Of a DNA stretch of 64,000 nt, positions 8,195 to 20,732 are shown piece by piece; the first letter of the stretch is position 1, and each line of letters starts with the position of its first letter. The translations under genes were made by a program, and so were the position numbers. A model generated the notes under the pieces. That model was not told the origin of the DNA, did not search any database, and saw only the letters and a list, made by a program, of their open reading frames with translations. This DNA comes from Mycobacterium colombiense (lineage in GTDB: Bacteria > Actinomycetota > Actinomycetes > Mycobacteriales > Mycobacteriaceae), in the NCBI RefSeq assembly GCF_001672755.1, contig NZ_LZKI01000080.1:1-64000 (forward strand). The letters are read 5' to 3'.

Positions 8195-8863
8195 ATGGCC
8201 AAGCAAACACTCAACCAGTTGAAGGTCGCGGTCCGCGCCGAGACCGGCAAGGGCGCGTCCCGGCGAGCCCGCCGCGACGGCAAGATCCCGGCCGTTCTCT
8301 ACGGCCACGGCACCGACCCGCAGCACCTGGAACTGCCCGGCCACGACTTCGCCGCGGTGCTCCGGCACGCGGGCACCAACGCGGTGCTGACCCTCGACAT
8401 CGAGGGCAAGGAACAGCTGGCCCTGACCAAGTCGCTGGACATCCACCCCATTCGCCGCACCATCCAGCACGCCGACCTGTTGGTCGTGCGCCGCGGCGAA
8501 AAGGTCGTCGTCGAGGTCCGCGTCGTCATCGAGGGCGAGGCCGTGCCCGGCACCCTGGTGACCCAGGACGCCAGCGCCATCGAGATCGAGGCCGACGCCC
8601 TGTCGATTCCCGAGCAGTTGACGGTGTCGGTTGAGGGCGCCGAGCCCGGCACCCAGTTCTCCGCCGGACAGATCACGCTGCCCAAGGGCGTCACCCTGAT
8701 CTCCGACCCGGACACCCTGGTGGTCAACGTGGTCACCGCGCCGACGGCCGAGGAACTCGCCGAAGAGGGCGCGGGCGAGGTCACCGAGGAGGCCGCGGAG
8801 GCCGAAGGCGAAAAGGAAGCCGAGGCCGGCGAAGAAGAGGCCGCCGAGGCCGAGTCCGAGTAG
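8195..8863 (+). CDS. rplY: 50S ribosomal protein L25/general stress protein Ctc
   Basis: A two-domain L25 (TL5/CTC) protein of 222 residues that binds 5S rRNA. N-terminal features include [24 protein letters not shown] and [13 protein letters not shown]. The C-terminal beta domain ends in a very acidic Glu/Ala tail of about 45 residues, as in other mycobacteria. The start is the ATG at 8195 with AGGAGCGAC just upstream. The 212-bp leader from 7983 should hold its promoter. Next is pth, 12 bp downstream, a conserved pair. Confidence 0.96.
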   Translation: MAKQTLNQLKVAVRAETGKGASRRARRDGKIPAVLYGHGTDPQHLELPGHDFAAVLRHAGTNAVLTLDIEGKEQLALTKSLDIHPIRRTIQHADLLVVRRGEKVVVEVRVVIEGEAVPGTLVTQDASAIEIEADALSIPEQLTVSVEGAEPGTQFSAGQITLPKGVTLISDPDTLVVNVVTAPTAEELAEEGAGEVTEEAAEAEGEKEAEAGEEEAAEAESE

Positions 8864-8875
8864 GCGGATCACAAC

Positions 8876-9451
8876 GTGGCCGAGCCGTTGCTGGTCGTCG
8901 GCCTGGGCAATCCCGGAGACAACTACGCCCGGACCCGGCACAACGTCGGGTTCATGGTCGCCGACCTGCTGGCGGCGCGGATGGGTTCGAAGTTCAAGGC
9001 GCACAAGCGTTCCGGCGCCGAGATAGTCAGCGGTCGGCTCGCCGGCCGCTCGGTGGTGGTGGCCAAGCCGCGCTGCTACATGAACGAATCCGGCCGTCAG
9101 GTCGGCCCGTTGGCGAAGTTCTACTCGGTGACACCGGGCGACCTCATCGTCATCCACGACGATCTCGACTTGGACTTCGGGCGTATCCGGCTCAAGATCG
9201 GTGGCGGCGAAGGCGGCCACAACGGCCTGCGTTCGGTTGCTAATGCCCTGGGCAGCAAGGACTTTCAACGGGTTCGCATCGGGATCGGCCGTCCCCCGGG
9301 ACGCAAGGATCCGGCGGCGTTCGTACTGGAAGCCTTCAACGCCGCCGAGCGCGCCGAGGTTCCCACCATCTGCGAGCAGGCCGCGGACGCGACCGAGTTG
9401 CTGATCGAACTGGGCCTGGAGCCCGCGCAGAACAGCGTCCACGCCTGGTAG
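8876..9451 (+). CDS. pth: Peptidyl-tRNA hydrolase
   Basis: Releases stalled peptides from tRNA. The 191-residue enzyme starts at GTG ([20 protein letters not shown]), with the catalytic His in RHNVGF near residue 22, the tRNA-binding [18 protein letters not shown], and [11 protein letters not shown]. Length and motifs are complete. It lies directly after rplY and converges with pks16. Confidence 0.97.
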   Translation: MAEPLLVVGLGNPGDNYARTRHNVGFMVADLLAARMGSKFKAHKRSGAEIVSGRLAGRSVVVAKPRCYMNESGRQVGPLAKFYSVTPGDLIVIHDDLDLDFGRIRLKIGGGEGGHNGLRSVANALGSKDFQRVRIGIGRPPGRKDPAAFVLEAFNAAERAEVPTICEQAADATELLIELGLEPAQNSVHAW

Positions 9452-9466
9452 CCGGGCCGGCCCGTA

Positions 9467-11101
9467 CTAGGTGACCAGGCTGACGGAGGTCGACCGGCGC
9501 AGCTTGCCCGACGGCGTCTTCGGGATGGTCCCCGGACCGAGCACCACCACGTTGCGCGGCCGGACGTCGACCTCGGCCACGACCTCGCGGGCGACCTGGT
9601 GCTCGATGCGACGCACCTCGGCCTGGTCCTGGAAGGCGTTGGACTCCACGGCCACCGCGAACGTCTCGCGGGAGTGGCCGGCGTCCAGCCGGACCGCCAC
9701 GGCGCAGCCGGGCCGCACCCCCTCGACGCGGCAGGCGGCGCGCTCGATGTCGGTGGGATAGATGTTGCGGCCCGCCATGATGATGACGTCCTTGACGCGG
9801 CCGCAGACCACCACGTGACCCTCTTCGGTCAGGTAGCCGAGGTCACCGGTGTCGTACCAGCCGTTCTCGTCCTGGGCCGAGATGAAGCCACCCATGGTGA
9901 GGTAGCCGGGCGTCAACGACTCACCGCGCAGCTCGATGACACCGACGCCGCGGGCGGGCATCACGTCGCCGTTCTCGTCGATGATGCGCGCCTCGAGGTC
10001 GCGCAGCAGCGGGCCGAGCGTGGCCAGCCGGCGGGTGTTGCCCTTGGTTGCGGGTACGGCGCGGCGCAGGGCGGCCAGCAGGTCCGCGTCCACCTCGTCG
10101 ACCACCAGGCCGGCGTTGCACTCCGAGAACGACACGGCCAGCGTGGTTTCGGCCATGCCGTAGGCCGGCAGGATCGCCGACGGGTTCAGGCCGAACGGTG
10201 CGCCGGCGTCGAGCAGGTCCTCGACGTCGGCGGGCTCGACGGGCTCGGCGCCGGACAGGGCGAACCGCAGCGTCGACAGGTCGAAGTCGCCGGCCTTGGC
10301 GTTGCGGCGCAGCCGCTTGGCCAGCAGCGCGTAGGCGAAGTTGGGCGCCGCGGTCATGGTGCCCTTGTACTTGTCGATGAGCTTGGCCCACAGCAGCGTG
10401 TCGCGCAGGAAGTCCATCGGCGTGACCTTCACCAGCTCGGCACCGAAGTACATCGGGATGGTGAGGAAGCCGACCATGCCCATGTCGTGGAAGCAGGGCA
10501 GCCAGCTGACCATGACGTCCTTGGTGACGTCGTACTGGGCGCCGATGAACATCGCCTCGGCGTTGGAATAGATGTTGCGGTGGGTGATCTGCACCGCCTT
10601 GGGAGATCCGGTCGAGCCGCTGGTCAGCTGCATCAACGCGAGGGCATCCTCGCCGACCTCGACGGGTTCGATGGGCTCCGCCGCGAGCAGGTCGGTGACG
10701 GTGACGACCTTGATGCCCTTCTCCTCGAGCACCGGGATGGCCACCAGGAACGGCTCGGAGACGACGACGGCCTTCGCCTCGATCATGCCGATGACGTGCA
10801 TGGTGTCCTCGGCCCACACGGCCAGGTCCGTGCGCGGCGTCGGCTGGTGCAGCATCGTCAGGCTGGCCCCGCGCATCCACAGGCCCTGCGCCGTCGGCGC
10901 GATCTCCACCGGATAGCCGGCGAGCACGCCGACCGCGTCGTCGGGCCCGATGCCCGCCGCGGCCAAGCCGCCCGCGATGCGGCGCGCGCGCTCGTGGACC
11001 TCGCCCCAGGTGTGGCGGACCGGTTCGTGGGGTTCACCGGTGACCATGCCCGTCGTCACGGACCGGGCATTGAGGTACATCTTCTCGGTAAACCTGCTCA
11101 C
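9467..11101 (-). CDS. pks16: Acyl-AMP ligase / acyl-CoA synthetase Pks16
   Basis: Despite the name this is an adenylate-forming enzyme of the FadD/FAAL type, not a polyketide synthase. The 544-residue protein has the ATP-binding P-loop [16 protein letters not shown] near residue 160, [15 protein letters not shown], the substrate-pocket motif AYGMAETT, the hinge motif YDTGDLGYL, and the C-terminal catalytic Lys in TPSGKLRRS. It matches M. tuberculosis Rv1013 in length and place. It probably activates a fatty acid for a lipid-building partner, but no PKS is nearby. Confidence 0.94.
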   Translation of the reverse strand: MSRFTEKMYLNARSVTTGMVTGEPHEPVRHTWGEVHERARRIAGGLAAAGIGPDDAVGVLAGYPVEIAPTAQGLWMRGASLTMLHQPTPRTDLAVWAEDTMHVIGMIEAKAVVVSEPFLVAIPVLEEKGIKVVTVTDLLAAEPIEPVEVGEDALALMQLTSGSTGSPKAVQITHRNIYSNAEAMFIGAQYDVTKDVMVSWLPCFHDMGMVGFLTIPMYFGAELVKVTPMDFLRDTLLWAKLIDKYKGTMTAAPNFAYALLAKRLRRNAKAGDFDLSTLRFALSGAEPVEPADVEDLLDAGAPFGLNPSAILPAYGMAETTLAVSFSECNAGLVVDEVDADLLAALRRAVPATKGNTRRLATLGPLLRDLEARIIDENGDVMPARGVGVIELRGESLTPGYLTMGGFISAQDENGWYDTGDLGYLTEEGHVVVCGRVKDVIIMAGRNIYPTDIERAACRVEGVRPGCAVAVRLDAGHSRETFAVAVESNAFQDQAEVRRIEHQVAREVVAEVDVRPRNVVVLGPGTIPKTPSGKLRRSTSVSLVT

Positions 11102-11439
11102 AAAAGCCTCCTCGGTTCCAGCCCTGGTCCCACTGCCCGGAATCTCATGTTCCGCCCGCCGGGTAACTCTTCACCGCAAGCACGCAAACACAGTTGGGCG
11201 GCGGTTAGGTCTCGGATCGATGATGCGTCCACGCCCGCCTCCGTGCGGCGGCGCTCGATCACCCGATGAGCACGAATCGGGCCGGCGAAGTCTCGCCGGG
11301 TCCGATGCATTGATCGTCCGCCGGAACGCCCGGCGGACGATGGAATTAAGTGATCTTGCTCAACGCTTCCCGTCACCGCGGATTATCTTAAACTCCTCTT
11401 AGGGTGGCGCCCAAACTAACGCGCGAATTGGGAAAATTT
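11102..11439. other. Intergenic region upstream of pks16
   Basis: 338 bp with no convincing gene. On the minus strand the stretch near 11380-11400 reads TTTAAGATAAT, a plausible -10 region for pks16, implying a long leader. A perfect 10-bp palindrome GAAAATTTTC (11432-11441) overlaps the ispE stop. Confidence 0.5.
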
Positions 11440-12396
11440 TCACACTTCGGTCGGCGTGGGGACCACCCGCGCGCCCACCACCGGCCCGCTGGCGACGCGC
11501 ACCGTGCGGCACACACCCGCCCCCGACACCTCGGTGCCGACGTCGACCGCGGCGGCTGCCGACGGGCACAGGAAGGCACAAGTCGGGCCCGACCCGGACA
11601 CGATTCCCGCCAGCGCCCCGGCCTCCACGCCCGCGCGCAACGTCCGTCGCAGCGCGGGGTGCAGGCTCACCGCGGCCGCCTGCATCTCGTTGCCCAACAG
11701 CGGCGCCAGCTGCTCGGCATCGCCGGCGGCCAGGGCGGCCAGCACCGGCCCGGGAGCGGGCAGCCGGGGCGGGTCCCCCACCTCGCGCAGCCGGTCCAGT
11801 TCGGCGAAGACGGCCGGCGTCAGCAGCTCACTGTCGGCGAACGCCAGGACCCAATGGAAGGTGTTGCGGGACAACACCGTCGCCAACTCCTCGCCGCGGC
11901 CGGTGCCCAGCGCGGTTCCGCCGTGCAGCGCGAACGGGACGTCGCTGCCCAACCGGGCGGCCAGCGCGCGCAGGTCGCGCCGCGGCACGTTGAGTTCCCA
12001 CAGCGAGTTCATCGCGACCAGCACGGCCGCCGCGTCGGCGCTGCCACCGGCCATCCCGCCGGCCACCGGAATCGATTTGTCGATCATGATCGACACGTCC
12101 GGCGCCCGGCCGACGTGTTCGGCCATCAGCTCGGCGGCCTGCCAGGCCAGATTGCGTTCGTCGGTGGGCAGCTTCTCGGCGCCCTCGCCGACGATCTCGA
12201 GCGAGAGCACGTCGGCATTGCGGACCGTCACCTCGTCGAGCAGCGAAACGGCCTGAAAGATCGTGTTCAGCTCGTGATAGCCGTCCTCGCGGCGGTCGCC
12301 GACCGCCAGGTAGAGGTTGACTTTTCCGGGGACCCGAACGGTGACCGACCCGGTGGGCACCCAAGCCGCGGCGGTGTTGCCGTCAGACGCTGACAC
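11440..12396 (-). CDS. ispE: 4-diphosphocytidyl-2-C-methyl-D-erythritol kinase
   Basis: GHMP kinase of the MEP isoprenoid pathway. Motifs: [24 protein letters not shown] at the N-terminus, ATP-binding loop [17 protein letters not shown] near residue 115, and [10 protein letters not shown] near the C-terminus. I list the GTG at 12396 (318 aa). A GTG at 12360 ([12 protein letters not shown]) gives the 306-residue length of the M. tuberculosis protein and is equally plausible. It is the last gene of the rpfB-rsmA-ispE run, 60 bp after rsmA. Confidence 0.95.
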   Translation of the reverse strand: MSASDGNTAAAWVPTGSVTVRVPGKVNLYLAVGDRREDGYHELNTIFQAVSLLDEVTVRNADVLSLEIVGEGAEKLPTDERNLAWQAAELMAEHVGRAPDVSIMIDKSIPVAGGMAGGSADAAAVLVAMNSLWELNVPRRDLRALAARLGSDVPFALHGGTALGTGRGEELATVLSRNTFHWVLAFADSELLTPAVFAELDRLREVGDPPRLPAPGPVLAALAAGDAEQLAPLLGNEMQAAAVSLHPALRRTLRAGVEAGALAGIVSGSGPTCAFLCPSAAAAVDVGTEVSGAGVCRTVRVASGPVVGARVVPTPTEV

Positions 12397-12456
12397 CGCA
12401 GCAGACTATCGCTGCTGAGAGCCAACCACACGCAACGGCGCCCCGGTGGTCCGCCG

Positions 12457-14507
<2,051 letters not shown>

Positions 14508-14549
14508 CTACCCAACCCTCAACAACCCACTCATTCAGCAGCAAGTCAC

Positions 14550-14571
14550 AAATTAAGGGCCCATTAGGCCC
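14550..14571 (-). terminator. Attenuator-like hairpin in rpfB leader
   Basis: Read on the minus strand, GGGCC and GGCCC (14571-14557) form a 5-bp GC stem with a 5-nt loop, followed at once by TTAATTT (14556-14550), about 50 nt before the rpfB start. This looks like an intrinsic terminator inside the leader. Transcription termination in the rpfB leader has been reported in M. tuberculosis, which supports a regulatory reading. Confidence 0.5.
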
Positions 14572-14658
14572 CACCGTTCGATCACAAGACGGTAACGAAC
14601 CGGTCACTGTTGGGCAACTCCGACGCGGCGAAATTCAACGAATCGCCTGGTCGTTTAC

Positions 14659-14671
14659 GTCACACTGTGAC
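14659..14671. promoter_or_regulatory. GTCACA/TGTGAC palindrome upstream of rpfB (MtrA-box-like)
   Basis: Perfect 13-bp inverted repeat with arms GTCACA and TGTGAC around C, overlapping the tatD stop and 158 bp before rpfB. GTCACA is the half-site of the response regulator MtrA, which is reported to regulate rpfB. The half-sites here are inverted rather than direct, so assignment is tentative. Confidence 0.4.
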
Positions 14672-15496
14672 CAATCCGTACACCCGGTGAGCATTGCCCG
14701 TTGTTATCCGGGCCAACTCTTCCGGGCGACGATCCACCAGTTCGGCGATCGCCCGAACAGTATAAGGAAGGCAATAGGGCTCATTCGCCGTCCCCCTATA
14801 CGGATGGGGCGTCAAGAACGGCGCGTCGGTCTCCACCAGCAGCTGTTCCGGCGGTATCAAGGGGATGGCTTCGCGCAGGGCGTGCGCGTTGCGGAAGCTC
14901 GCGGTGCCGGACAGGCTCAGCAGCCATCCAGCGTCCACGCAGCGGCGGGCCATGGCGGCATCCGAGGAAAAGCAGTGGAAGATCACGGCGTCCGGGGCGC
15001 CCTCGGCCGCCAGCACGTCGAGCACCTCGTCGTCGGCGTCGCGGTTGTGAATCATCAGCGGTTTGCCACACCGCTTCGCCAGGTCGATGTGCCAGGCGAA
15101 CGCCTCGCGCTGCACGGCCGGCTCGGCGCAGCCGTCCAGGCGGCCGGGCCAATACAGGTCCAGGCCGGTCTCGCCGACGGCCACCACCCTGGGGTGGGCC
15201 ACCAGTCGCTCGATTTCGGCGCGGGCGGCGTCGTCGAGCGCGCCGGCGCGGGTGGGGTGCAGGGCCACCGCGGCATAGACCCGCGGGTCCCACTCGGCGG
15301 CGCGGGTGGCCCAGCGCGCGGAGTCCAGGTCGTCGGCGATCGTGACGACCGCGCCCACACCCACCGCCGCGGCGCGGTCCACGATGGCCCGCACGCCCTC
15401 GGCGTCGGCGGCACCACACGCATCCAGGTGGGTGTGCGCATCGACGAGCGGGCTCAACGGCTCGGGTGCCGGCGGCGGCCGGCGTTTGGAACTCAC
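14660..15496 (-). CDS. tatD: TatD-family deoxyribonuclease
   Basis: Metal-dependent hydrolase with the TatD 3'-5' exonuclease/DNase fold, 278 residues. Metal-binding motif VDAHTHLD at residues 14-21, then [34 protein letters not shown], and [16 protein letters not shown] chose the GTG at 15496 ([15 protein letters not shown]) because the region farther upstream belongs to metS on the other strand. M. tuberculosis Rv1008 starts near VDAHTHLD, about 14 residues later. It is divergent from metS (39 bp apart) and upstream of rpfB. Confidence 0.94.
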   Translation of the reverse strand: MSSKRRPPPAPEPLSPLVDAHTHLDACGAADAEGVRAIVDRAAAVGVGAVVTIADDLDSARWATRAAEWDPRVYAAVALHPTRAGALDDAARAEIERLVAHPRVVAVGETGLDLYWPGRLDGCAEPAVQREAFAWHIDLAKRCGKPLMIHNRDADDEVLDVLAAEGAPDAVIFHCFSSDAAMARRCVDAGWLLSLSGTASFRNAHALREAIPLIPPEQLLVETDAPFLTPHPYRGTANEPYCLPYTVRAIAELVDRRPEELARITTGNAHRVYGLVTV

Positions 15497-15535
15497 GCGC
15501 ACACAATAGGTCGCCCCCAAATAAGGTTGGGGGCG

Positions 15536-17092
15536 ATGAGGCCCTATTACGTCACCACCGCGATCACCTACCCCAATGGCGATCCGCACATCGGTCACGC
15601 GTACGAGTACATCGCGACCGACGCGATCGCCCGGTTCAAGCGGCTCGACGGGTTCGATGTGCGGTTTCTGACCGGCACCGACGAGCACGGCCTCAAGATG
15701 GTCGAAACGGCGGCGGCCGAGGGTATCCCGACGCCGGAGCTGGCCCGGCGCAACTCCGATGTCTTCCAGCGGCTGCAGGAGCGGTTGAACATCTCCTTCG
15801 ACCGATTCATCCGCACCACCGATCCCGACCACCACGAGGCGTCCAAGGAGATCTGGCGCCGGATGTCGGCGGCCGGTGACATCTACCTGGACACCTACTC
15901 GGGCTGGTACTCGGTGCGCGACGAGCGGTTCTTCGTCGAATCGGAGACCAAACTCCTCGACGACGGGACCCGGCTCGCCGTGGAGACGGGCGCGCCGGTG
16001 ACCTGGACCGAGGAGCAGACCTACTTCTTCCGGCTCTCGGCCTACACCGACAAGCTACTGGCTCACTACGAGGCGAACCCGGACTTCATCGCGCCCGACG
16101 TGCGGCGCAACGAGGTGGTCAGCTTCGTCTCGGGCGGGCTGCGCGACCTGTCCATCTCGCGCACCTCGTTCGACTGGGGCGTCAAGGTGCCCGAGCATCC
16201 CGATCACGTCATGTACGTCTGGGTCGACGCGCTGACCAACTACCTGACCGGGGTCGGCTACCCGGACACCGAATCCGAGCGATTCCGGCGCTACTGGCCG
16301 GCCGACCTGCACATGATCGGCAAGGACATCATCCGATTCCACACCGTGTACTGGCCCGCGTTTTTGATGTCGGCCGGAATCGAGCTGCCACGTAGGGTTT
16401 TCGCGCACGGGTTCCTGCTCAACCGCGGCGAGAAGATGAGCAAGTCGGTCGGCAACGTGGTCGACCCGCTCAATCTGATCGAGGAGTTCGGGGTTGACCA
16501 GGTGCGCTATTTCCTGCTGCGCGAAGTGCCGTTCGGCCAGGACGGCAGCTTCAGCGAAGACGCCATCATCACCCGGATCAACGCCGATCTGGCCAACGAG
16601 CTGGGCAACCTGGCCCAACGGTCGTTGTCGATGATCGCCAAGAACCTCGATGGGATCGTCCCCGAACCCGGTGAGCTGATTGCCGCAGACACCGAGTTGC
16701 TCGCCACGGCCGACGGCCTGTTGGAACGTGTGCGGGCCAGCTTCGACTCGCAGGCGATGCATCTGGCGCTGGAAGCGATCTGGCTGATGCTCGGCGAGGC
16801 CAACAAGTACTTCTCGGCGCAGGAACCGTGGGTGTTGCGCAAGAGCGAGTCTCAGGCCGATCAGGAACGATTCCGCACCGTCTTGTACGTCACCTGCGAG
16901 GCGGTCCGCATCGCCGCTCTCCTGGTGCAGCCCGTCATGCCCGAATCGGCCGGCAAGCTGCTGGATCTCCTCGGCCAGCCGGCAGAGCGGCGAGCGTTTG
17001 CCGCCGTCGGCACGCGACTGGCTCCCGGCACGGCACTGCCCGCTCCCGCGGGCGTGTTCCCCCGCTACCAGCCAATTTCGGAAGTGGAATGA
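15536..17092 (+). CDS. metG: Methionyl-tRNA synthetase
   Basis: Class I synthetase (called metS/metG in M. tuberculosis, Rv1007c), 518 residues. It starts at ATG 15536 ([17 protein letters not shown]). HIGH motif [12 protein letters not shown] near residue 20, TDEHGLKM, tryptophan-zipper region, and KMSKS motif EKMSKSVGN near residue 300, followed by the anticodon-binding helical domain ([11 protein letters not shown]). It is the short form without a C-terminal tRNA-binding domain. Downstream begins the accessory island. Confidence 0.97.
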   Translation: MRPYYVTTAITYPNGDPHIGHAYEYIATDAIARFKRLDGFDVRFLTGTDEHGLKMVETAAAEGIPTPELARRNSDVFQRLQERLNISFDRFIRTTDPDHHEASKEIWRRMSAAGDIYLDTYSGWYSVRDERFFVESETKLLDDGTRLAVETGAPVTWTEEQTYFFRLSAYTDKLLAHYEANPDFIAPDVRRNEVVSFVSGGLRDLSISRTSFDWGVKVPEHPDHVMYVWVDALTNYLTGVGYPDTESERFRRYWPADLHMIGKDIIRFHTVYWPAFLMSAGIELPRRVFAHGFLLNRGEKMSKSVGNVVDPLNLIEEFGVDQVRYFLLREVPFGQDGSFSEDAIITRINADLANELGNLAQRSLSMIAKNLDGIVPEPGELIAADTELLATADGLLERVRASFDSQAMHLALEAIWLMLGEANKYFSAQEPWVLRKSESQADQERFRTVLYVTCEAVRIAALLVQPVMPESAGKLLDLLGQPAERRAFAAVGTRLAPGTALPAPAGVFPRYQPISEVE

Positions 17093-17241
17093 GCGGAACG
17101 CATAAAGCGCGGCGAGCAGTGGTCAACAACCCGGACAATTCGATTGACAATTAAGCGAGTTCGTCGACACGGCACATACTTCTGCGCCGCTTTAGACAAA
17201 AGAGTCCAACATAACTTCTGGCATAGACCATAATCTTCGGT

Positions 17242-17643
17242 GTGGAACGACGCCAGAACAGGCAGCAAAGCCAATCGCCGATGACGACCTTGAAGGAGCT
17301 GCCCGCACTGGTTGTGCTGGAGCGGATCCCGGTTCCGGTGCTGGCAATCAGCGATGACGGCAGTATCTTGTTCGCCAACACCGCATTTGCCGACATGATG
17401 GGCTACGAGCCGGACGAGACCCTGTCGCTGCGGTTCGAACAGATCTTCCACGAGGCTCCGGCATCGGATTCGCTGTTGGCCACCGTCCACGCTCTGGCGA
17501 ACGAGGTCGTCGAGCTCGCGCACAAGGACGGCTCCGTGGTGCGCGCGATGATGAGCAAGTCCGCGGTGCGGCGGGCGGACGATCAGTTCGCCCTGGCCGC
17601 CTTCCAGGATCTGACCGAACAGCTCTGGGAAGAAGCGCGCTAG
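17242..17643 (+). CDS. PAS-domain protein
   Basis: A 133-residue single PAS sensor domain: IPVPVLAISDDGSILFANTAFADMMGYEPDE is the typical PAS beginning (given here only by its key residues P-V-L-A-I, N-T-A-F and M-G-Y), and DGSVVRAMMSKSAVRR and FQDLTEQLWEEAR fit the C-terminal strands and exit helix. There is no output domain, so it would signal through a partner or be a remnant of a larger sensor. The GTG at 17242 lies about 8 nt after a CATAAT -10-like hexamer, which would make the mRNA leaderless. The ATG at 17281 (MTTLKELP) is an alternative. It is the first gene of the island and converges with the deacetylase gene. Confidence 0.75.
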   Translation: MERRQNRQQSQSPMTTLKELPALVVLERIPVPVLAISDDGSILFANTAFADMMGYEPDETLSLRFEQIFHEAPASDSLLATVHALANEVVELAHKDGSVVRAMMSKSAVRRADDQFALAAFQDLTEQLWEEAR

Positions 17644-17658
17644 CGCCACCAACCTTGC

Positions 17659-18711
17659 TCAGTCGCGCGAGGCAACGGCCGTCGCGCGCCGGCGCGGCAG
17701 GCCGCCGGAGACCACCAGCCGGAAGTAGTCGAACGAGGAATTGCCGCCGACCGCCAACCGTGGCAATGCCAGCGGGTCGCAGCGGCGATCGGCGAAGCCC
17801 GGCGCGGTGGACAATGCCCAGCGCACGCCGCGGCGGCGCAACGCGTCCACGGCTCGGGCGTCGAAATCCTGAGGCCGGCCGTTCGGGTAGGCGAAAATTG
17901 TTGGCGCCAGACCGGTCTCACGTTCCAGCGCCGCACAGGAATCGGCGATCTCCCGCTCGACCTTGTCGTCGCCGCACCGCGCGAGGATGGGGTGGGTGAC
18001 GGTGTGCGGATACAGCGTCACCAGAGGATCGGCCGCCATCTCCCGCGCTTCGTCCCAGCTGAGCATCCGAAACGGGCCGGGGTCGCCGTCGTCACGGTAT
18101 CCCAGTGCGCCCACGACCTCGTCCAGCACCGCGATGCGCTCCGCGTCGGCAAGGTCCTTCAACCCCTCGACGGCCGCGACGTAGGCAGCGCCACGTTTGG
18201 CGCTGCCGTCTAGCGAGCGCGTCCCCAATCCCAATGCGGCCAAATCGACTTCGGCGGCATTGCTGCGGGCGATCGCCAGCCACAGCCGGTCGGGCCACAA
18301 GGTTGCGCCGGTACCCATCGGGCCCGTCGCGAGGAACATCGCCGCGGGCAGGTTCAGCTCGCGCAGCACCGGCAGCGCGTGTGTCGCGAGGTTGCGGGTG
18401 CCGTCGTCGAACGTGATCGCCAGCGCGCGCGGCGGCAAGGTCTCGGAGGCAAGCCGAGCGAGGGCCTCCGCGAGCGGCAGGACATTGAAATGCTGACGCA
18501 GGTAATGCAGTTGGCGGCGATACAGCTTTGCGCCGTTGACATGCCAGCACGGCGGCGACAGCGGGTGGTCTTCGACGCCGTGGAACATGACGATGGCGAG
18601 CGCGTCGCGGTGCCGTCGCCGCGCCAGCGCCGGAACCCCTGCGGCGCACAGCAGTCGGGCCGCGATGTTCTTGACGGCCGGGCGCATCAGCGCGCTCCTG
18701 ACTCGTGCCAT
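17659..18711 (-). CDS. Polysaccharide deacetylase (carbohydrate esterase 4, NodB homology)
   Basis: A 350-residue CE4 enzyme. Catalytic Asp/metal motif ITFDDGTRN near residue 103 and metal-binding HTVTHP near residue 237, then FAYPNGRPQDFD and a late WALSTAPGFAD strand. The N-terminus IVMFHGVEDHPLSPPCW is typical of the cytosolic deacetylases of extracellular polysaccharide loci; no clear signal peptide is visible. It would remove N-acetyl groups from a sugar precursor or polymer. It lies 13 bp downstream of the BcsB-like gene in the same direction, so the two are probably co-transcribed. Confidence 0.85.
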   Translation of the reverse strand: MARVRSALMRPAVKNIAARLLCAAGVPALARRRHRDALAIVMFHGVEDHPLSPPCWHVNGAKLYRRQLHYLRQHFNVLPLAEALARLASETLPPRALAITFDDGTRNLATHALPVLRELNLPAAMFLATGPMGTGATLWPDRLWLAIARSNAAEVDLAALGLGTRSLDGSAKRGAAYVAAVEGLKDLADAERIAVLDEVVGALGYRDDGDPGPFRMLSWDEAREMAADPLVTLYPHTVTHPILARCGDDKVEREIADSCAALERETGLAPTIFAYPNGRPQDFDARAVDALRRRGVRWALSTAPGFADRRCDPLALPRLAVGGNSSFDYFRLVVSGGLPRRRATAVASRD

Positions 18712-18724
18712 CAGGCGTCAAACC

Positions 18725-20731
18725 CTATTGGCGCCGCCATGATTCGCGTCTCACGCGCCACAGGATCACCCCGGCACCGACGATGGCCACGGCGAGCCAT
18801 CCGGCGCCGAACCACCACAGCCAGTCGAGGTCGGAATGCCCTCCGGATCCCGCGGCGGACGCGCCGGCGGCCAACGGCGGATGGTCGACGGTCACCGGGT
18901 CTTGCCCCGGCACCGATACCACCGCAACGCCTTTGAGCCGCTGCCAATGCTTGTTGTTGTCGCCCTTGAGCCACCTGATCAGCTCATCGAGCTGGCCGGG
19001 CGCTCCGTTGGACGTCGCGACCAGCAGCGACCGGCCGCGGTTGAAAACCGTTTGGAGAGAGGCGAACCGCAGCACGGGGTCCAGCGTGAGCTTGGCCGGC
19101 TTGTCACCGGGCCCGACGGCGTTGACGGTGATCGGGCCGCTGGGCCCCGCGGCCACCGGGAGCACCACCTCGGATTGGTCCCACCCGTCGGCGGAGATCA
19201 GTAGCGCGGGATTCGAGGAATCGATCGCTTGTTTGACGCTGGTGACGGTGGTGTCGATCGGAATCGAGCTGATTCGCTGCAGGCCGATCATGATGTCGAG
19301 CGCGCGTACGGTGTCGATGAACGAGTGCTCGGCGATGCCCACCTGGACGCGGGGCATCAGGGTTTGCGGCACCGATTGGAAGCCGTCTGGCACCGGCGGC
19401 GCGGCGGGACTGCTCTGAATGACGCTGTCGCCGCTGATGTTCAGCGAGAGGAGCTGGTTGCCGGGTCCCGCGGTGTAGAAGTCTCCGCAATGTCCGATGT
19501 TGCTTGCGACATCCAGTACCAGATCAACGCTGGTGTAGCGCTGCAGCAGTCGGTCCGGGACGTCGACCCACCGGTCGATGGTGCCGTGGCCGTCGGTCGG
19601 CCAGTGGTCGATGGTCTCCGAGCCCACGGTGACGGCGATCTGGCCGCCGATGTTGTTCGGCGTCGGAGTGTATGAGCCCTGCAGATGCACCCGCACCGAA
19701 TGCACCGACCTGCCGAGCCGGGTCTGGTCCACTCCGATCGAAACCCGCGGTTGCAGTGAAGTCGAGTTGGCGACGGACTGGCCGAGTTCGCGCAGCGTGG
19801 CGGTGTCCCCCGGCAATTGCACCTTGGGCTTCGGCGATTCCATCGAGGCCTTGGACGACAGCGCCAGATCGGACAGGTCACTGAACAATACGGCCGTATC
19901 CGACTCGTCGGTGCGGTTCAGCGGGCCCGAAATCAACAGCCACGGCACGCCGGAGGAACCTTGCAGCGAAAGCCCGTTGTCCGGGCCCTCTTTCACGACG
20001 ACCTGGCGCTCCAGCGATTGCGGCGGCGCCGGCGGCGAGTTCTGCCCTTCCGGCAACGGGATCACCGTGATGTCGGGGGCCTGCTTGCCGTAGTGCGCGG
20101 CGGCGGAGGTGGCGAGCTGAATTGCCGTATCGGACTCGGCCGTCGAGGGCGACTGTGGCAGATAGATACTCAGCTTCCGCAGCACCGGCGGCAGGAAATG
20201 CGACACCGTGGTGGGCGGCAGTTCGGTGCCCGTGTAGTTGACCGTCCCGTTGGTCAGACGCAGCGGACTTTCCTGGTACAAGCAGAATCCGTCCAGCGGA
20301 ACAAGGTATGCATGCACCGTCACCGTCAGCCAGTTGTCGTTCACTTCCGCGCCGGCCAACGGAATGGCGATCTGTGTCTGATCGGCGGTGGGTAGGTTCA
20401 GCCTGGCAAGCGTGCGATCGCCCTGCGTCACGGTGATCATCCCCGACCGCAGATTGATCGGCAGTTCGACCGTCGTATTCAGAGCGGCGGGTGTCAGGCC
20501 ATGTAGCACCGGCACGGTCAGCTGCTGGCTGCTCGTCAGCCCCCAGAATTCCAGGGTCGGGGCGGAGCCGACGTCAAGCAGCGAGAAGGTCGTCGTCGAA
20601 TCCGTCGATGGGGCCGGGTCGGCCGGCGCACCCCATGATGCCGGAGCACTCATCAGCAGGAATCCGACAACGCCGGCCAGTGCAATTACTCGGCCGAGAG
20701 ATTTCCGGTAGATCACCGGAACAGTATGCAT
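18725..20731 (-). CDS. Exported single-pass membrane protein, BcsB-like
   Basis: A 668-residue protein with a signal peptide (about residues 13-35, ending APASWGAP), a very long extracytoplasmic region and one C-terminal membrane segment (WLAVAIVGAGVILWRV, about 645-660) followed by a basic tail. The repeated beta-rich/flavodoxin-like layout (LSIYLPQSPSTAESDTAIQL with YGKQAPDITVIPL; PALLISADGWDQSEVV; LDELIRWL) resembles BcsB, the periplasmic partner of cellulose synthase BcsA. The assignment is by pattern, not certain. No BcsA-like synthase is in the window, so any partner is a different glycosyltransferase or lies elsewhere. No good ribosome-binding site precedes the ATG. Confidence 0.6.
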   Translation of the reverse strand: MHTVPVIYRKSLGRVIALAGVVGFLLMSAPASWGAPADPAPSTDSTTTFSLLDVGSAPTLEFWGLTSSQQLTVPVLHGLTPAALNTTVELPINLRSGMITVTQGDRTLARLNLPTADQTQIAIPLAGAEVNDNWLTVTVHAYLVPLDGFCLYQESPLRLTNGTVNYTGTELPPTTVSHFLPPVLRKLSIYLPQSPSTAESDTAIQLATSAAAHYGKQAPDITVIPLPEGQNSPPAPPQSLERQVVVKEGPDNGLSLQGSSGVPWLLISGPLNRTDESDTAVLFSDLSDLALSSKASMESPKPKVQLPGDTATLRELGQSVANSTSLQPRVSIGVDQTRLGRSVHSVRVHLQGSYTPTPNNIGGQIAVTVGSETIDHWPTDGHGTIDRWVDVPDRLLQRYTSVDLVLDVASNIGHCGDFYTAGPGNQLLSLNISGDSVIQSSPAAPPVPDGFQSVPQTLMPRVQVGIAEHSFIDTVRALDIMIGLQRISSIPIDTTVTSVKQAIDSSNPALLISADGWDQSEVVLPVAAGPSGPITVNAVGPGDKPAKLTLDPVLRFASLQTVFNRGRSLLVATSNGAPGQLDELIRWLKGDNNKHWQRLKGVAVVSVPGQDPVTVDHPPLAAGASAAGSGGHSDLDWLWWFGAGWLAVAIVGAGVILWRVRRESWRRQ

Positions 20732-20732
20732 T

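Noticed and set aside
11098..11376. A 92-codon minus-strand frame upstream of pks16
   Set aside because: No ribosome-binding site, no family resemblance, and it overlaps the pks16 leader.
18725..20731. Cellulose synthase operon
   Set aside because: A BcsB-like protein alone does not support cellulose synthesis; no BcsA, BcsC or BcsZ counterpart is visible in the window.
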